Positions 11,908 through 23,074 of a stretch of DNA of 64,000 nucleotides are shown here, piece by piece (within the stretch, counting starts at the first letter, position 1; every line of letters starts with the position of its first letter). The notes beneath the pieces are model-generated. The model was not told where the DNA came from. It made no database searches and worked only from the letters and a program-made list of their open reading frames with translations. The DNA comes from Paguma larvata. Its lineage: Eukaryota; Chordata; Mammalia; Carnivora; Viverridae. Position numbers and translations under genes: made by a program. The stretch is taken from assembly GCA_030068075.1 (NCBI GenBank), contig CM057844.1, positions 17,530,001 through 17,594,000 on the forward strand. The letters are read 5' to 3'.

Positions 11908-12055
11908 GGCTGATACTATCCTTAGTTCTACCACTAATTAGCTATGTGAATTTACACAGGGATTCTGGGCCTCAGTTTCCTCAAATATAAAATGATGGGG
12001 TTGTCCTTGGTAATGTCTCAGATACTTTCTAGATCTGACATCCTTCGAGTCTAAT
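11908..12055 (+). mobile_element. MIR SINE, sense
   Basis: Matches sense MIR in order: TTCTACCACTAATTAGCTATGTGA, then GGGCCTCAGTTTCCTCAAAT and TAAAATGATGGGGTTG, then a MIR3-like ending ('agatactttctagatctgacatcct'). It abuts an antisense MIR that starts at about 12070. Confidence 0.75.
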
Positions 12056-12069
12056 GAAAAATAATAATA

Positions 12070-12330
12070 ACAATTTTAGTAACAACTACAATGACAATTG
12101 TACATAATATTTATTGAGGGCCCTCTGTGTGCCAGGCACCATGCTAGAAGCTTTAAAAGCATTATCAAAAATATGACCTCATTTCCTCCACACAACCTTA
12201 TGAGGTAGAGAACATCACTATCCTGATTTTGGATATGGGGAATCAGACTCCAGGAGGTTAAAGTCCTTGGACAAAGTCATGCACAAATAGTATATAGGTG
12301 ATTTGGTCAAGGTCTCAGCAGAAAAGAGAT
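12070..12330 (-). mobile_element. MIR SINE, antisense, nearly full length
   Basis: Antisense MIR in order: ATATTTATTGAGGGCCCTCT, GTGCCAGGCACCATGCTAGA, CACAACCTTATGAGGTAGAG, then the core (ATATGGGGAATCAGACTCCA) and the tRNA-related part. About 260 bp, the usual full length of the family. Confidence 0.8.
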
Positions 12331-12339
12331 GAAATGTTC

Positions 12340-12790
12340 AAAAGAGTTTCACTGAGGATAATTTAATAAAGGGTTCTTTATGGAAGTGTGGGCAGAGCTA
12401 AAGGAATCGAGGGGGATGGCCAGGCACTGGGACTAGCAATAGCAGAGTTAAGGGAGCAACGGAAGAAATGGATGTCACTGGAGCCTGGTGAAAGTAGGAG
12501 CTTATTGCCACCGAAGAGCACAGCTACCACCAAAACCAGAGAGAAGCCTGGAAGAAGGGAGAAGAATAAATATCCCAACCTCTCTCTCTCTCTTCTTGCC
12601 TTCCTACTTTCTGTTAGACCCCCTGGTTGCTTGAACCCAACAAAAGCCAGAGGGTCAAGGAGCCTGGAGTGCAATCTAGAGGGTCAGCCTCCTGATGCAA
12701 GAGCAGGGCAGAAAAGAAGACAGAATGGGCCTGGGGACCAAATGGCATAGAAGCAGCAGAGTAGAGCCAGGATTACAGTCCAATACTCTC
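12340..12790 (+). mobile_element. Unnamed interspersed repeat, copy A
   Basis: Shares an ordered set of motifs with 38526-38990: GAATAAATATCC followed by a CT-rich segment, CTTTCTGTTAG / CCTTCTGTTAG, GGTCAGCC, GAGCAGGGCAGAAAAG / GAGCAAGGCAGAGAAGG, and AGGATTACAGTC / AGAATTACAGTC. Both copies are in the same orientation and strongly diverged, so this is an old dispersed family. I recognise the sequence type from mammalian genomes but cannot name the family. The 120- and 98-codon open frames over it are incidental. Confidence 0.6.
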
Positions 12791-12794
12791 TGAG

Positions 12795-13194
12795 TCCAGA
12801 GATCTTGTACCTTCTCACTAGGTCAAGCTGGGTGATAGATGCATAAGAAGCAATACGTTATCTTCTAGACTATAATAGGACCACTGAAGTTTGCAGAGCC
12901 CTAAATTCATGGCCAATGCCCAGGTGGCCCTTGTCGTCAATGTTAATGGCATCACAACTCATAGTAGCCTGACTGCATTTGAGGGTCTTTCCCCTGGAGA
13001 CATATCAGTGAGTTACCAATGTTACAGGAATAGACATGTGGGGGTTGAAGAGCATTACTTACAAGTTTTTTCATAAACAATGCAATAATCTTCAACTTTG
13101 AAATATAAGTTCCCAGAAGACACTCAGATATCCACAAATGCATAGAAGTATACACACTATGGTCTACTATGCTTTGCATGGATCCTTAGATGCT
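12795..13194. other. No feature recognised
   Basis: About 400 bp of unassigned DNA between two old repeats. Open frames present are short and mutually overlapping. Confidence 0.55.
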
Positions 13195-13520
13195 CCAACC
13201 CACACCCTCGGCCACACCTCTTTCTCCTCTATCCACCACACACTGGACCCTAAAGGTACACCATCATCAGCCCATTTCTGTATGGTTGTCTTTTGCACTG
13301 GCCTTTCCCTCTGCCTGAACAACTTCTCCTATCTTCACCTGATGAAACTAGGTTTCTTCTCCAGGAAATGGATCAAAGTTCACCCCTCCTCTGTGAAGCC
13401 TTCCTCACCTCCCTGTTCACTCTCTTATCTACATTTCTTCTCACTAACCTCTACTGCAACACTTATCATTATGTTGTAAAGATTTCTGTTTGCTTCTGCA
13501 CTGGACTGTGAACCCGGGAG
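13195..13520 (+). mobile_element. L2 LINE 3' fragment, sense
   Basis: Contains the L2 segments CTTTCCCTCTGCCTGAACAA, TCCTCTGTGAAGCCTTCCTC and the ending 'ctggactgtgaacccgggagg' (L2: 'tagaatgtaagctccatgagg'). Translation yields short unrelated frames only. Confidence 0.65.
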
Positions 13521-13549
13521 GAAGTGTATTAATTAACAACAACAAAAAA

Positions 13550-13735
13550 CGGAATAACACTAGCCAATATTTATTTAGATCTTACTAGACATCACTCATG
13601 TGTATGAGCTGAGTTGAGCCCCACAACAATCCTGAGATAGATGTGATTTTTATTCCCAATTTACAAATCAAGAAACTGAGGCCTACAAAGAGTAACTTGC
13701 CTAAAAGATCACATAGCTATACATAAACTTATAGA
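13550..13735 (-). mobile_element. MIR SINE, antisense
   Basis: Antisense MIR: TAGCCAATATTTATTTAGAT, CCCCACAACAATCCTGAGAT, the core TTTACAAATCAAGAAACTGAGGC, and GAGTAACTTGCC. These are in the correct order and spacing. Confidence 0.8.
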
Positions 13736-13739
13736 TGTT

Positions 13740-15459
13740 TTTGGAAGTCATGTTAAGCCTTGAATCTTTCTCTAAAAATCTTAAACTATGACCCACCTAT
13801 AAAAACAAACTCTACCAGCAATGTTTATTTACTTTGACATATACATTATTTATTTTCAGAAAAGATGATAAAATATTAACATATGCTAATTCTGGAATCT
13901 TACTTATATGATGCTTTGTATTAGCAGATACTAAATATCACTAATGATGAAAATGAGAAGGCAAGTTATTAAAACTAACAAAAAGTTAACACAAAGCAAA
14001 TGAAAGTTCAGAAAATAAAAGCTACATGAATTTCAAAGAGACTTGTCATAGATTGTGGCAAGGTGTCTGGTATCTGTAGCAGGTCTTGGATCAAGTTCTG
14101 AGGGTACCAAAACTATGCTCCCAGATCTTGAAAAATATTCACTTTTTAAGCCCTAATTCCATTAAAAATCCAAGGTTGTTCAATTGAGAGTCATTAAATA
14201 TGACACAACAGTACCACATATTGCTTCATAGCAAAAAGGAATAGTGACACCATCACACCAAATCACAGATACAATATATAGCTGTTGGCTTTCACCTAGG
14301 CCTGAAGTCTTTGGGTAGCTACACTCCTTGAATCTTATTTCACTCTTGTTTTCTAAGTGTGCAGGTGTGTGTGTGTGTGCATGCACACTCATGAGTGTGT
14401 GTGTGTCTGACTTAGTAAACAAACATAAGGTGAAAACAGAAGTAGAAATTCTAGATACCAAAAACAAGCATAGATTTGAGTCCACACTAAGATGAAATCA
14501 CAACATTCTTATCAAGCACATGTGGGACCAGAAAGCCGGCTCGAAGGTTGTCCCACAGCACTGAACACATATCGAGAGTGGAAAGTCTCCCACCCGCATC
14601 TGGATAACTTGTCCATTCTGGGCTTCACACAGAATGAAAAGGAGATTAGCTTCTGGTTTAGATCAGAGAAGGTATGTATGAGTTGATGTAAATATAAGTA
14701 TAACCATTCAAAATACTTGTACTCATTCTGAAATTTATTATGTTATATATATTAGTGGCACAGAATGAAATTAAACCTGACAAAAACATAAGTAGAGGGA
14801 AACAAGAAGGTTAACAAAGTGATATTTTAATGACCTCCAAACAATCTCTGTCTCAGGATTCTTTTCATTCTAGCTCCTCAATGGCTCTCCCAATGATCCC
14901 CAACCCTGTCGTCCTAAGAGCCAAAGGTTTTTGTGTATTTATGAAAGGCTTCTTATGCAGTTTTGCCCTCCCTCTGGGAATGCTCATTCCCAATGGGAAC
15001 TGCCAATGAAACTCATTTCTCACAAGGCTACCACGGTTCTCTTTATGTGTCAGTCAACCGACATGAAACTTTTTACCAAAATTTCCCTGCCCACCTCCTT
15101 CAAACCTTCCAAAGCCCCAACTAATCACAATCTGGCTTCTGCCCACACTTCAGTCTTCATCTTCCCAAATCCCCAACCACTCCATCCATAGCTCATGATG
15201 AGGTCCCTGGATGACCCTATAGGGAGATTCAGCATTCTTAGCAACAACAAAAGAAATTATCTTTTGAAGAAATATGAGGTTTAAAATTTCAAAATAAAGC
15301 ATCTAATCTGTTAAAAGTCAATCAAAAATGTGACTCATACTTGCTTTATGGTTTAACACCAACTGATATCACATTACTTTTGGGAAGGGGTACTGAGGTT
15401 CCACCACTCCTTAGGTCCCCAAAGGTCTTCCTCTGGTCTTAAGTTGAACATATCTAGCT
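13740..15459. other. No gene; one GT-rich stretch inside
   Basis: A GT/GC alternating stretch with internal inverted symmetry (TGTGCATGCACA) lies at about 14361-14407. The remainder is unassigned. The 86- and 101-codon open frames in it show no domain. Confidence 0.5.
14361..14407. repeat. Interrupted GT dinucleotide repeat
   Basis: Two short (GT)n runs flank a TGCATGCACACTCATGAG segment, making mostly alternating purine-pyrimidine sequence. Confidence 0.9.
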
Positions 15460-15640
15460 GTTTCCCACCTACAACCCTTTTCATATTATTCTTCCTCTGT
15501 CTGGGACATCCTTTCAGCCCAACAAGCAGGTACTCTGTGTCTATCTAGATTGTGCTTGCTTTTTCTTGAAGACTCAGCTGAAACACTCCTGCTCCTATAA
15601 AGCCTCCACCCAGCCCCCTCCCTTCCTATGAAATCACTGT
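15460..15640 (+). mobile_element. L2 LINE 3' fragment, first part (split by MIR)
   Basis: Sense L2: TTCCTCTGTCTGGGACATCC, then a 'gactcagctgaaacactcctgctcc' segment (L2: 'aggtctcagctcaaatgtcacctcc') and GCCTCCACCCAG. It continues after the intervening MIR at 15885. Confidence 0.65.
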
Positions 15641-15872
15641 CACAGCTAACACTTATGACCAATTACTACCTGTTGGGCACTGTTCAAAGTGCTTTGCATA
15701 AATTTCTCATTAAACCTCAAACACATTTTTGGGTGGTGCCATTATCTCCACCTGGCAGATGAAAACCTCGAGCCTCAGAGAGATTTAGTAGCTTGCCCAA
15801 AGTCACACAGCCAGCAAGTAACAGAACTAAAGATAAACAGGAACACGGTCTACCTGTCTTCACTACTGTCAG
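15641..15872 (-). mobile_element. MIR SINE, antisense, inserted in L2
   Basis: Nearly full-length antisense MIR: CTAACACTTATGACCAATTA, TTCAAAGTGCTTTGCATAAA, the core GCAGATGAAAACCTCGAGCC, and AGCTTGCCCAAAGTCACACA then GCCAGCAAGTAACAGA. L2 sequence lies on both sides, so the MIR inserted into a pre-existing L2 or its remnant. Confidence 0.8.
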
Positions 15873-15884
15873 CTGCCTCAACAG

Positions 15885-16045
15885 CAGCCCCCCTCTCATT
15901 TTGTTGTGACATTTGATTTACCTGTCTATTGATCTGCCTGTCTTAACCATCCCACTGGATGGTAAGGTTCTTGGGTGCAGAACCTGGTGATAATTCAGTG
16001 TTAGTACTACAGTTCAGGGATCCTGATAGGTACTTGGAGGAAAGA
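15885..16045 (+). mobile_element. L2 LINE 3' fragment, second part
   Basis: After the MIR, L2-like sequence resumes with ATCCCACTGGATGGTAAGGT, TCTTGGGTGCAGAACC and CTGATAGGTACTTGG. These correspond to the L2 block 'cactagaatgtaagctccatgagggcagg' and its terminal 'cctggcacatagtagg'. Confidence 0.5.
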
Positions 16046-16718
16046 GGGAAAAGGAGTTCTTCCAGTAACCCTGGAACCACTGTCAGACCCTGGGCTGACG
16101 TTTTCCAGGACTCTTCATATTTTCCGTGGTAGCCTATAACCTAGTTTCCCACTTTTCTTCATTCGTGTTCCATTCCACTGCAAGGAAACATCCTGACCCC
16201 ATGCCTGAGAAGGCTGCGTGCGTTAAGGTACATAAAAAAAGAAGCCTTACAAATAGCAAGTGTTTTGAAAACCCTTTACTATATTCCCATTTCCCCTACC
16301 TACCTCCACCCAAAAAAAGCTGGAGTTATGAAACACATGCTAAATATTGAGCCATTAAACTTAGGAATATTGAGAGAACTGTTTTCTTAAAAGCTTATTT
16401 TTTTCAGCTCTCCTTGTTTTGCCCTGAGTGTTTTTAGCAGTTCAAACAGGTTGGTTGCCCACAAGGAGCAGGGCACAGGTTTTTTCCACTCCGTAGGTTG
16501 AGGTATTCATTCCCACTTTAAACCTCTCTAAATTTATGTGCCAGTATTTTCCAAGTAGATGTATTTGTAGATATGTTCGGGATAGAACTGAACATTCATA
16601 GTATTGATGGAGCCCGCGAGATGACAGCTGGACAAATTCGAGGTTTCGAGCTTCATCCTCAGCCTGACCTTTGGCAGCAATGGAAATGTTTGCACTTTGC
16701 AAAGCTTGTTATTCTCCG
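16046..16718. other. No feature recognised
   Basis: About 670 bp of unassigned DNA before the GT/GA-rich tract. Confidence 0.55.
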
Positions 16719-16848
16719 TATGTGTGTGTGAGCATGTGAGTATGTGTGAGTGTGTGTGTGTGAGTATGTGAAAGAGAGAGGGGGGAGAGGAAGGGAGACA
16801 GAGACAGAGACAGAGACAGACACTGAGAGAGAGAGTGAGGGAGGGAGG
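16719..16848. repeat. GT-rich then GA-rich low-complexity tract
   Basis: Imperfect (TG)n interleaved with GAG and TAT, followed by GA runs including four ACAGAG repeats. The 120-codon minus open frame over it is a Leu/Ser/Thr-His low-complexity artefact. Confidence 0.9.
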
Positions 16849-17069
16849 CTTGGCTTTTGAGAAAATATAGTAATTGCCAGAGAGGGTCAAACCCAAGACT
16901 TCTGAGCTCCTGAGCTCTTACTTTCCATGGTTTTGGCTCTGAAAGAGGGACCGTGACATATTATATTACTGTCAAATCTCTATCTCTCTGGGTCTTCTGA
17001 CACTTCTCCTCTATTTCCAATCCTCTCTCCTATGTCACGACCACTTTTATCACCTAGCATGGATCTACC

Positions 17070-17690
17070 ATTTCTTCTAATTTTTTTTTGGTGGATGACA
17101 GTGGGACAGGTGTACTGAGGGATAATTTATTTATCTTTTCTAGTGTATAATTCTATAAATTTTGTCAAAATCCATACAGTCATGTAACCATCACTGTAGT
17201 CAAGATATAGAACAGTTCTCTCTCCCAAAAAATCTCTCCTGCTGTTCCTTTGTAGTCAACTTCTTCCCTAATTCCTAGGCCCTAGGAACCACTAACCTAT
17301 TTTCTACCCTTATAGTTTTACTTTCTTTATTTTGTTTTGAATACCATATAACAGAATTATACAGTATATAGTCTTTTGTATCTTGTTCTTTCATGTAACA
17401 TAATGCATTGAAGATTCACCCCTGCTGTTGCATCAATCTGTAGTTTGTTAATTTTTTTAAAAACACTCTGAATAGGAGCCTACCTGTAATTCATTGTTGC
17501 TAGATTTTAGCAATTACAAGTAAAGCTGCTATAAACAGTTGCATATAGTTTTTGTGTGTGTGTGTGAACTTAAGTTTTCATCTCTCTTGGATAAATACCC
17601 AGGAGCAAGATTTATGGGTCATATGGTAAGTATACAAATATAGAAGAAACTGTAAGAAACTTCCAAATGTTTCCAAAGGTAATTTTCCTT
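17070..17690 (-). mobile_element. Old L1 (L1M) 3' region, antisense
   Basis: Antisense L1 3' UTR and ORF2 tail landmarks in order: a 'gtgggacaggtgtactgaggg'-type segment, CATGTAACCATCACTGTAGTC, GGAACCACTAACCTATTTTC, TTTCATGTAACATAATGCAT, AAAGCTGCTATAAACAGTTG, and TTGGATAAATACCCAGGAGCA. Divergence and small indels indicate an ancient, inactive mammalian-wide L1M copy, truncated at its 5' end. Confidence 0.8.
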
Positions 17691-19840
17691 TATTCATTCA
17701 TCTGAACATTTCAAAAGACCTCAGCAGGTTCCTGATCCTGTCCACTAATGCCAAAGACATTATGAGGAGCAATGTGCCAGTGACATGAGGTTAAAATGGG
17801 TCAGACAACTCATGCTCCCAGTCCAGGGAACACAGGAATAATGCATGTATGTACTACCACCATTTTCCAGGGTTTTTCAACTGGCCTTTGTCATGGAATG
17901 ATGGCCTGAAAGATTTACCTCAACTCTCCTGGATGACACTGTCCCCAGGTTGTGAATAAGTCATTCTGGCTCATGGAAGAACCAAGGCTATTATTAACAC
18001 CCATTTCCATAAGAAGATGGTAAGGCCTGGGGAGCTAAAGAATGCCCTGGAATATAGATGTTCTAGTGCCTAATTCCTACTGTGACAGTGACTCACTGGG
18101 TGATTCTGGTACATCACCTAGATGTACCAGACTCGGTTTCCTAAAGTCTGAGATAGGTTTGCCTTGTTGACTCAATTCATTGCTTGGGGTAAAGGAGATT
18201 ACAAATAGGAAGAGCATCATACAGAGATGTTGAAGCTACTAGTCTCATGGCATCATGAGCCTGGGCACCCTTCGTCTTCAGAATGATAAAGTCCATTGTC
18301 ATACCATTCCCTACACGGAGACTTTCTCATAAAGAGAGGTCATGTGATTGGCCTTTATGAAACACAGTGAGTCAGAGGAGTTTAAAGAGTCTCCAGGACT
18401 CCTCACAGTCTTTCTGAAGGTATCCACTGACTCACTGAATCCCTTCCTTCTCGAATAACTTTACAATTTAAAAATACTGTTGAGAATATAACTTGGCCCT
18501 TCTCAAAGATGTTAATAGGTAAAGTCGTCTCTAAATTGGCCATCTTACCTTTAGGTGTCCCTTTCCTCACAATCAGAGTCAGGAAACTAGTCTAGGAAGA
18601 CTTTAGGGGATCCAATGAATAAGAGACCATGACTCTACCTAGCTATACTCTTTTCATTCTTTTTTTTTTTTTTACCATTTCTGTACATACCAGCCTGATA
18701 GCCCATGGCTAACGGGTGCATCTCTGTCATAGGATTGCCCTTGGGCTGCCAGAACCCACTCTGCCCTGCACACTGCCAACATATGTGCCAATGAATTCAC
18801 CAAGGGCTGCCCTAACCAATGACTGGTGAGTGCTGGGGTCTTTTGGCTGGGAAAATACTAATATATTTTGTTTTGAACCATTTTTCAGAGTTTCTCCATG
18901 GACTTACGCTACAGTCACCTTTGTGGAAAGTAGCTTAATAATACATCCTTTAATGCCTACCTGTTTCCCATCCCCAACCCCACCACCATGTCAACCCCTC
19001 CCATCACCTCAGAACAATTCCTTCTTCTGTCCAAATAAACTACTTGCCCTCAAATCCTTGCCCTAGGTCCATTTCTGGGGGAATCAAAACTAAGATTTCA
19101 TCTGATAGTTTCATTTCATCAAACTAAGTAACATTTGATACTTAAATACACGCATGTATTTTTTTCTGGAGAAGGAATTCATAGTCTTACTCGGATTCTA
19201 AAAGGAGTCTGTGACTCCTCTCAAATGATTAAGAACATGTTAACACATTCTTTTGCTCTTCCAAAAATCTCCTTCTCCCTTCGTCCTTGCAGTTCTCTCC
19301 TCTCAGGAGCCTATCACTATCACTCCCTTGCAGTTAAAACCGGTCTATGAGAAAGTCTTAAATTTATGCACTTTAACTGGTAACAACTAAGGGCGAATAA
19401 TTCCTAGGCACAGTTTTTACTTGAAGTGGTACTGAAGCACAAAGTAGAAGAGATATATTCTATATCTGTAAGGAATCCAAATCATTCTAAATACCTTTGG
19501 GGAAATTTTAATCAAAGCAGTAAGGGAAAAGCGTCAGGTCAGTTGTTGAGCATTCCACTAATAAAACACTGCTGAAGGTTTTCATCTCATAGACAAGGCT
19601 CTGACAGTTGAATATATATATGAGCACACAGCCTCATATGCACACCAAAGACAATTATAAGCCTTATAAGCATATAGGACAGACACAATTGCTTTTAACT
19701 GTCTATAAAAGTAAAGGTGTGTACCTTTCTAGAAAAGGTTAGCAGCTAGGGGATGTCATTCAAATATTTTTACTTGCTGACTTATGACCTGCGATTCTCT
19801 TAATGGTTGTTTTTACTCAAGTTATTTCTAATGTACTGAC
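17691..19840. other. No gene; ~2.1 kb unassigned
   Basis: Holds a T-run at about 18659-18673 and a possible MIR-related segment at about 18060-18200 (GTGACAGTGACTCACTGGGT, CTCGGTTTCCTAAAGTCTGA). A segment ending near 19095 resembles LTR-type endings, but I cannot confirm it. No coding signal. Confidence 0.5.

Positions 19841-19873
<33 letters not shown>
19841..19873. repeat. CA dinucleotide microsatellite
   Basis: (CA)13 uninterrupted, then CG and CACAC. Perfect runs of this length are usually polymorphic. The 80-codon open frame crossing it is incidental. Confidence 0.95.
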
Positions 19874-20445
19874 CTTTCAAGTCAAATGTACAAGGTTCTT
19901 TCATATCCAGTATCAACATCAAGGAATATCAAACACAAAGGCTGACAGTCTGAGGCTTACTTTCTGCTTTCAAGGAGCTGCCAAAATGTACAAAATGAGA
20001 CACTCTGATTCACAACAGGGCTCTTTTGTCGTTTACCTGATCTGAAATTCAACACTATCATAACTCCTAAAATTCTCACTTACTTGCATTAGGAAAAGGG
20101 AGAAAAGTCATTTTCCTCAGGAGAGAGCCGGCCACTGTTTGACAAAGCTCACGTCTGATCTTCACGTGTCCACCCCCAGGCCAATACACACAGATCAATC
20201 CCACTTCTGTGACATGGGGAAGAAATATAACCTCATGACTTACCGTAAAGAAAAGGTAAATGTGGCCATTGCAATATGAATACTGTCATACTGAACCACT
20301 GGCTTGTGAATAAAACTCAGTGACCACAAATTAGCAGTAGCTGTGTGCACCCATCATTTCCACCATCTGCAAAGGGAGAAATGTCTATACCTAATCATGC
20401 CCACTTCCTTCAGGCACAATTGATAATCAGGAATCCCCTGGCAAG
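19874..20445. other. No feature recognised
   Basis: Unassigned DNA between the CA microsatellite and a SINE. Confidence 0.55.
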
Positions 20446-20655
20446 CTAAATAAAATTATGCTTTGTTTTGTTTTGAGATGTTTGTTTTTGAGAGAGAGAG
20501 TGCATGCACATGCAGGGGAGGGGCCGAAGCAGGCTCTGCAATGACAGCAGAGAGCCCCATGTGGGGTTCGAATCCATGAACCATGAGATCATGACCTGAG
20601 TCAAAGTTGAATGCTTAACCTACTGAGCTACCCAGGAACCCCTAAATAAAAGTAT
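20446..20655 (-). mobile_element. SINEC (feliform CAN SINE) with target-site duplications
   Basis: The minus-strand SINE body spans 20460-20641. Read on the minus strand it starts GGGGTTCCTGGGTAGCTCAG and continues with the tRNA-like A/B-box region (GGTCATGATCTCATGG, TTCGAACCCCACATGGGG), then GCAGAGCCTGCTTC, a CT-rich segment and an A-rich tail (with TTTTGTTTTG on the + strand). It is flanked by CTAAATAAAATTAT and CTAAATAAAAGTAT, 14 bp with one mismatch. These SINEs are Pol III-transcribed retroposons mobilised by L1. Confidence 0.93.
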
Positions 20656-21174
20656 ATTTTAAGCCGAATGAGTTAGAATTGCTCATTTTCTCCCTGGTGG
20701 CTGTGCGGATGCTTAAAAGGACACATCCATTCTCAGCCGTGTTGGGCTCTACAAACATGGGGAATTCACTTGGATATAATTTTAAGTATAAAATCAGACT
20801 TGGCAAAATTCTCCAGCTAACTAAATAGTATTTTGTGCCAACTCAGGTGTAGTTCTTATGGTTCTACTGGATAAAGATATGAAGTAAATCGTGATACTTG
20901 GGATTTCAGAAAAGTGCAAAACGTTTTTAAAAATCAATTTTACTTGGTGGACAACTTCACTTATTTATAAAATATCTCCTCCTCTCTCTCTTCCCTTCCC
21001 TCATTCCTCTCTCCTCCCTTCCTCTTACACTATCTCTACTTTTTATTGGAGCTCAAAATGGACATAGGAAAAGTATGACAGCTTGGCTAATTCTCACAAT
21101 TAAACACAATTGTTGAGCCAGTTCCCAGGTTAAGAACACAAAATTACCAGCACCCAAGAAGCCTCTTTGTGTCT
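20656..21174. other. No feature recognised
   Basis: Contains a CT-rich stretch at about 20980-21030. Otherwise unassigned. Confidence 0.5.
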
Positions 21175-21680
21175 TCTTCCAGTCACTACTACTTCCACTA
21201 ATGGTAACTACTCTCAGGACTTCTAACTCCATTGATTCATTTTGCAGGTTGTTAAGCTACATAAATGGAGTTATACAGATGTACTCTGTGTACCACTTCT
21301 TATTGTTTTTCAGTGTTTGTAATATTCATCTCTGGAATTTATCCATGATATCCAAGTTCTGGTCCCCTTATTCTCTTTGCTGTATAGTATTCCCTTGTAT
21401 GCATACACCACAATTTATGCATTTCTACTATTAATGGGTGTGTGAGTGATTTCCAGTGTTTGGCTATTACAAATAAAACTATTTTAAATTTTCTTGAACA
21501 AGTCTTTTGATGATCACAAACACCTATTTCTTCAGTGTACTCAGGAGGAGAATTGCTGAGTCACATGATTTATTCAGCTTGAATAAATATGGCCAGTCTT
21601 CCAAAGAGCTTGTACACTGGTGTTTTTCATCTTTACATGTTAGTTGTTCTGGTGTTGTGTATTCTTTTATTTTTAGCAAG
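21175..21680 (-). mobile_element. Old L1 (L1M) ORF2 tail region, antisense
   Basis: Antisense L1 landmarks: TACATAAATGGAGTTATACAG, TGCTGTATAGTATTCCCTTG with ACACCACAATTTATGCATTT, TTTCCAGTGTTTGGCTATTA with ACAAATAAAACTATT, and GAATTGCTGAGTCACATGAT. Strong divergence marks an ancient copy. It is truncated on both sides. Confidence 0.8.
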
Positions 21681-22009
21681 TTTTTGTTTGTTTTTGAGAA
21701 TATAGCATGTTCCAAAGCATATCTCATGCACTGAGATATCACAAAGAACCAGATCTTGATCTTAGAAATTTGTCCTATAAGAGAGACAGAGAAAGAAAAG
21801 AACACATGAAATTCACAGGCATGAGAGATATAATAAAGGTAATATCAAATGCAGTGGATGTCTCAAAGTGGGCACAACAGCTCATGAGAGGAGGTTATAA
21901 AGAATATGTGAGCTGGTGCTAGAGGGATGGGTAGAATCCAGAGGAAAAGGTGAATAAACAACAGGATAAAGAATCAAGGTGTATTTAGTGACCAGCTGGC
22001 ATACAGGAG
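21681..22009. other. No feature recognised
   Basis: A purine-rich stretch near 21785-21815; nothing else recognised. Confidence 0.5.
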
Positions 22010-22200
22010 TTGCTTATGTTGAGGAATGGTGGGAAAAGTGTGCAAGGAAGAACTTGACTGCTACAATAGGAGGCTGAGAATTTATTCATTAGGTCTTTAT
22101 GAGGTCACAGAGATTTTTAAAAAAGAAATAACATAATCATATTTTTAAAATAAAATATTGGCCACCATACTGAGTGTGCAAGGACAGAAAAAGATGCCGG
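22010..22200 (-). mobile_element. Possible L2-related fragment, antisense
   Basis: CTGCTACAATAGGAGGCTGAGA followed by AATAACATAATCATATTTTT resembles a widely dispersed ancient segment that reads 'agtgacatgatcagatttgc' in other copies, often found upstream of the antisense L2 end. The resemblance is partial and the orientation uncertain. Confidence 0.3.
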
Positions 22201-22264
22201 TGGCATTTATATCGAACCTACTATAAGGCTAACTAACAATGAAGTCTCAGCTATCAGTGACTAT

Positions 22265-22420
22265 TTGGGTTCATCCCCCAGCATTTACAGACTGTGTGAT
22301 GCTGGACAATTTGGCTTTGGTTTTATCAAGTATATGGTGGTGGTTCCAACACCTCCTACCTTCTAGAATAGTTGCTGAGGGAGATTAACCAGGCAAAGGC
22401 CTCAGCTGCAGCCTGACCAA
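22265..22420 (+). mobile_element. MIR SINE, sense
   Basis: TTTGGGTTCATCCCCCAGCA, TTACAGACTGTGTGATGCTGG and ACAATTTGGCTTTGG, then ACCTTCTAGAATAGTTGCTG and GAGGGAGATTAA match the sense MIR blocks from the B-box-like region to the 'gggttgttgtgaggattaa' block. Confidence 0.65.
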
Positions 22421-22510
22421 ACATAAACACTCTAAGGGTGTTAATTACCAGGTTAAACAAGGAGATAAGAAAAGAACCAGGCTAATGACTTCTGCCTTTC
22501 CTGTAGAACA

Positions 22511-22710
22511 CCATAACCATTTTACATACAATGTGGAATGGTAATAAAGTTGACATATTTGAAAACATTCTATGATTCTCATTATGCATGCATATGTTCA
22601 ACAAATAGGTATCACAGGCATTTTGTGCACAACATGGGAAGATAATGAAGTTGATATATTTGAAAACATTCTGATGACACATTCATGTATTCAACAAATA
22701 TGTATTAAGG
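22511..22710. repeat. Imperfect ~101-bp tandem duplication
   Basis: Two adjacent units align end to end. AGTTGACATATTTGAAAACATTCT at 22549-22572 recurs at 22650-22673 with one change. The preceding CATTTTACATACAATGTGGAA recurs as CATTTTGTGCACAACATGGGA, and TATGTTCAACAAATAGGTAT recurs as TGTATTCAACAAATATGTAT. The copies differ by scattered substitutions and small indels, so the duplication is not recent. Each strand carries a short open frame across both units, which explains internally repetitive translations. Confidence 0.85.
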
Positions 22711-23074
22711 CAACTGAGAAGGCAAGCCCTGCCCTGGATATTCCACAGACTGAAAGAAACAGAATTGCTTCTGCCTCCAAGAGACATGATGACCCAGTGT
22801 GACTAGTGCTCTCACCTGAAGAAGAGAAAAGGAAGAACTACATCCTTTCTGGAATGGCTGAGAGGGATGATGATAATGACAAGCAAATGGAATTTTGAAG
22901 AGCAAGGTGGACCAAGTACGCCTATGTGTGGACATAGCAGGGGGTGGGAGATAACGCCACATGCAAAGAAAACATAATTTATTACAAGTAGGGATAAAAA
23001 GAGGCTGTTCGAGGCCATTCGGTCTGGCTATGTTGTGCAAATGATACGACAGTAATATTCACTTGCTACTTCAT
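22711..23074. other. No feature recognised
   Basis: Unassigned DNA. The 111-codon minus open frame (22705-23040) has no recognisable domain and is judged incidental. Confidence 0.5.

Noticed and set aside
16534..16896. 120-codon minus frame with a Leu/Cys-rich stretch that looks like membrane segments
   Set aside because: It is the translation of the GT/GA low-complexity tract.
20460..20641. tRNA-like sequence with A- and B-box resemblance
   Set aside because: It is the head of a SINEC retroposon with a tail and target duplications, not a tRNA gene. The same applies to the other SINECs.
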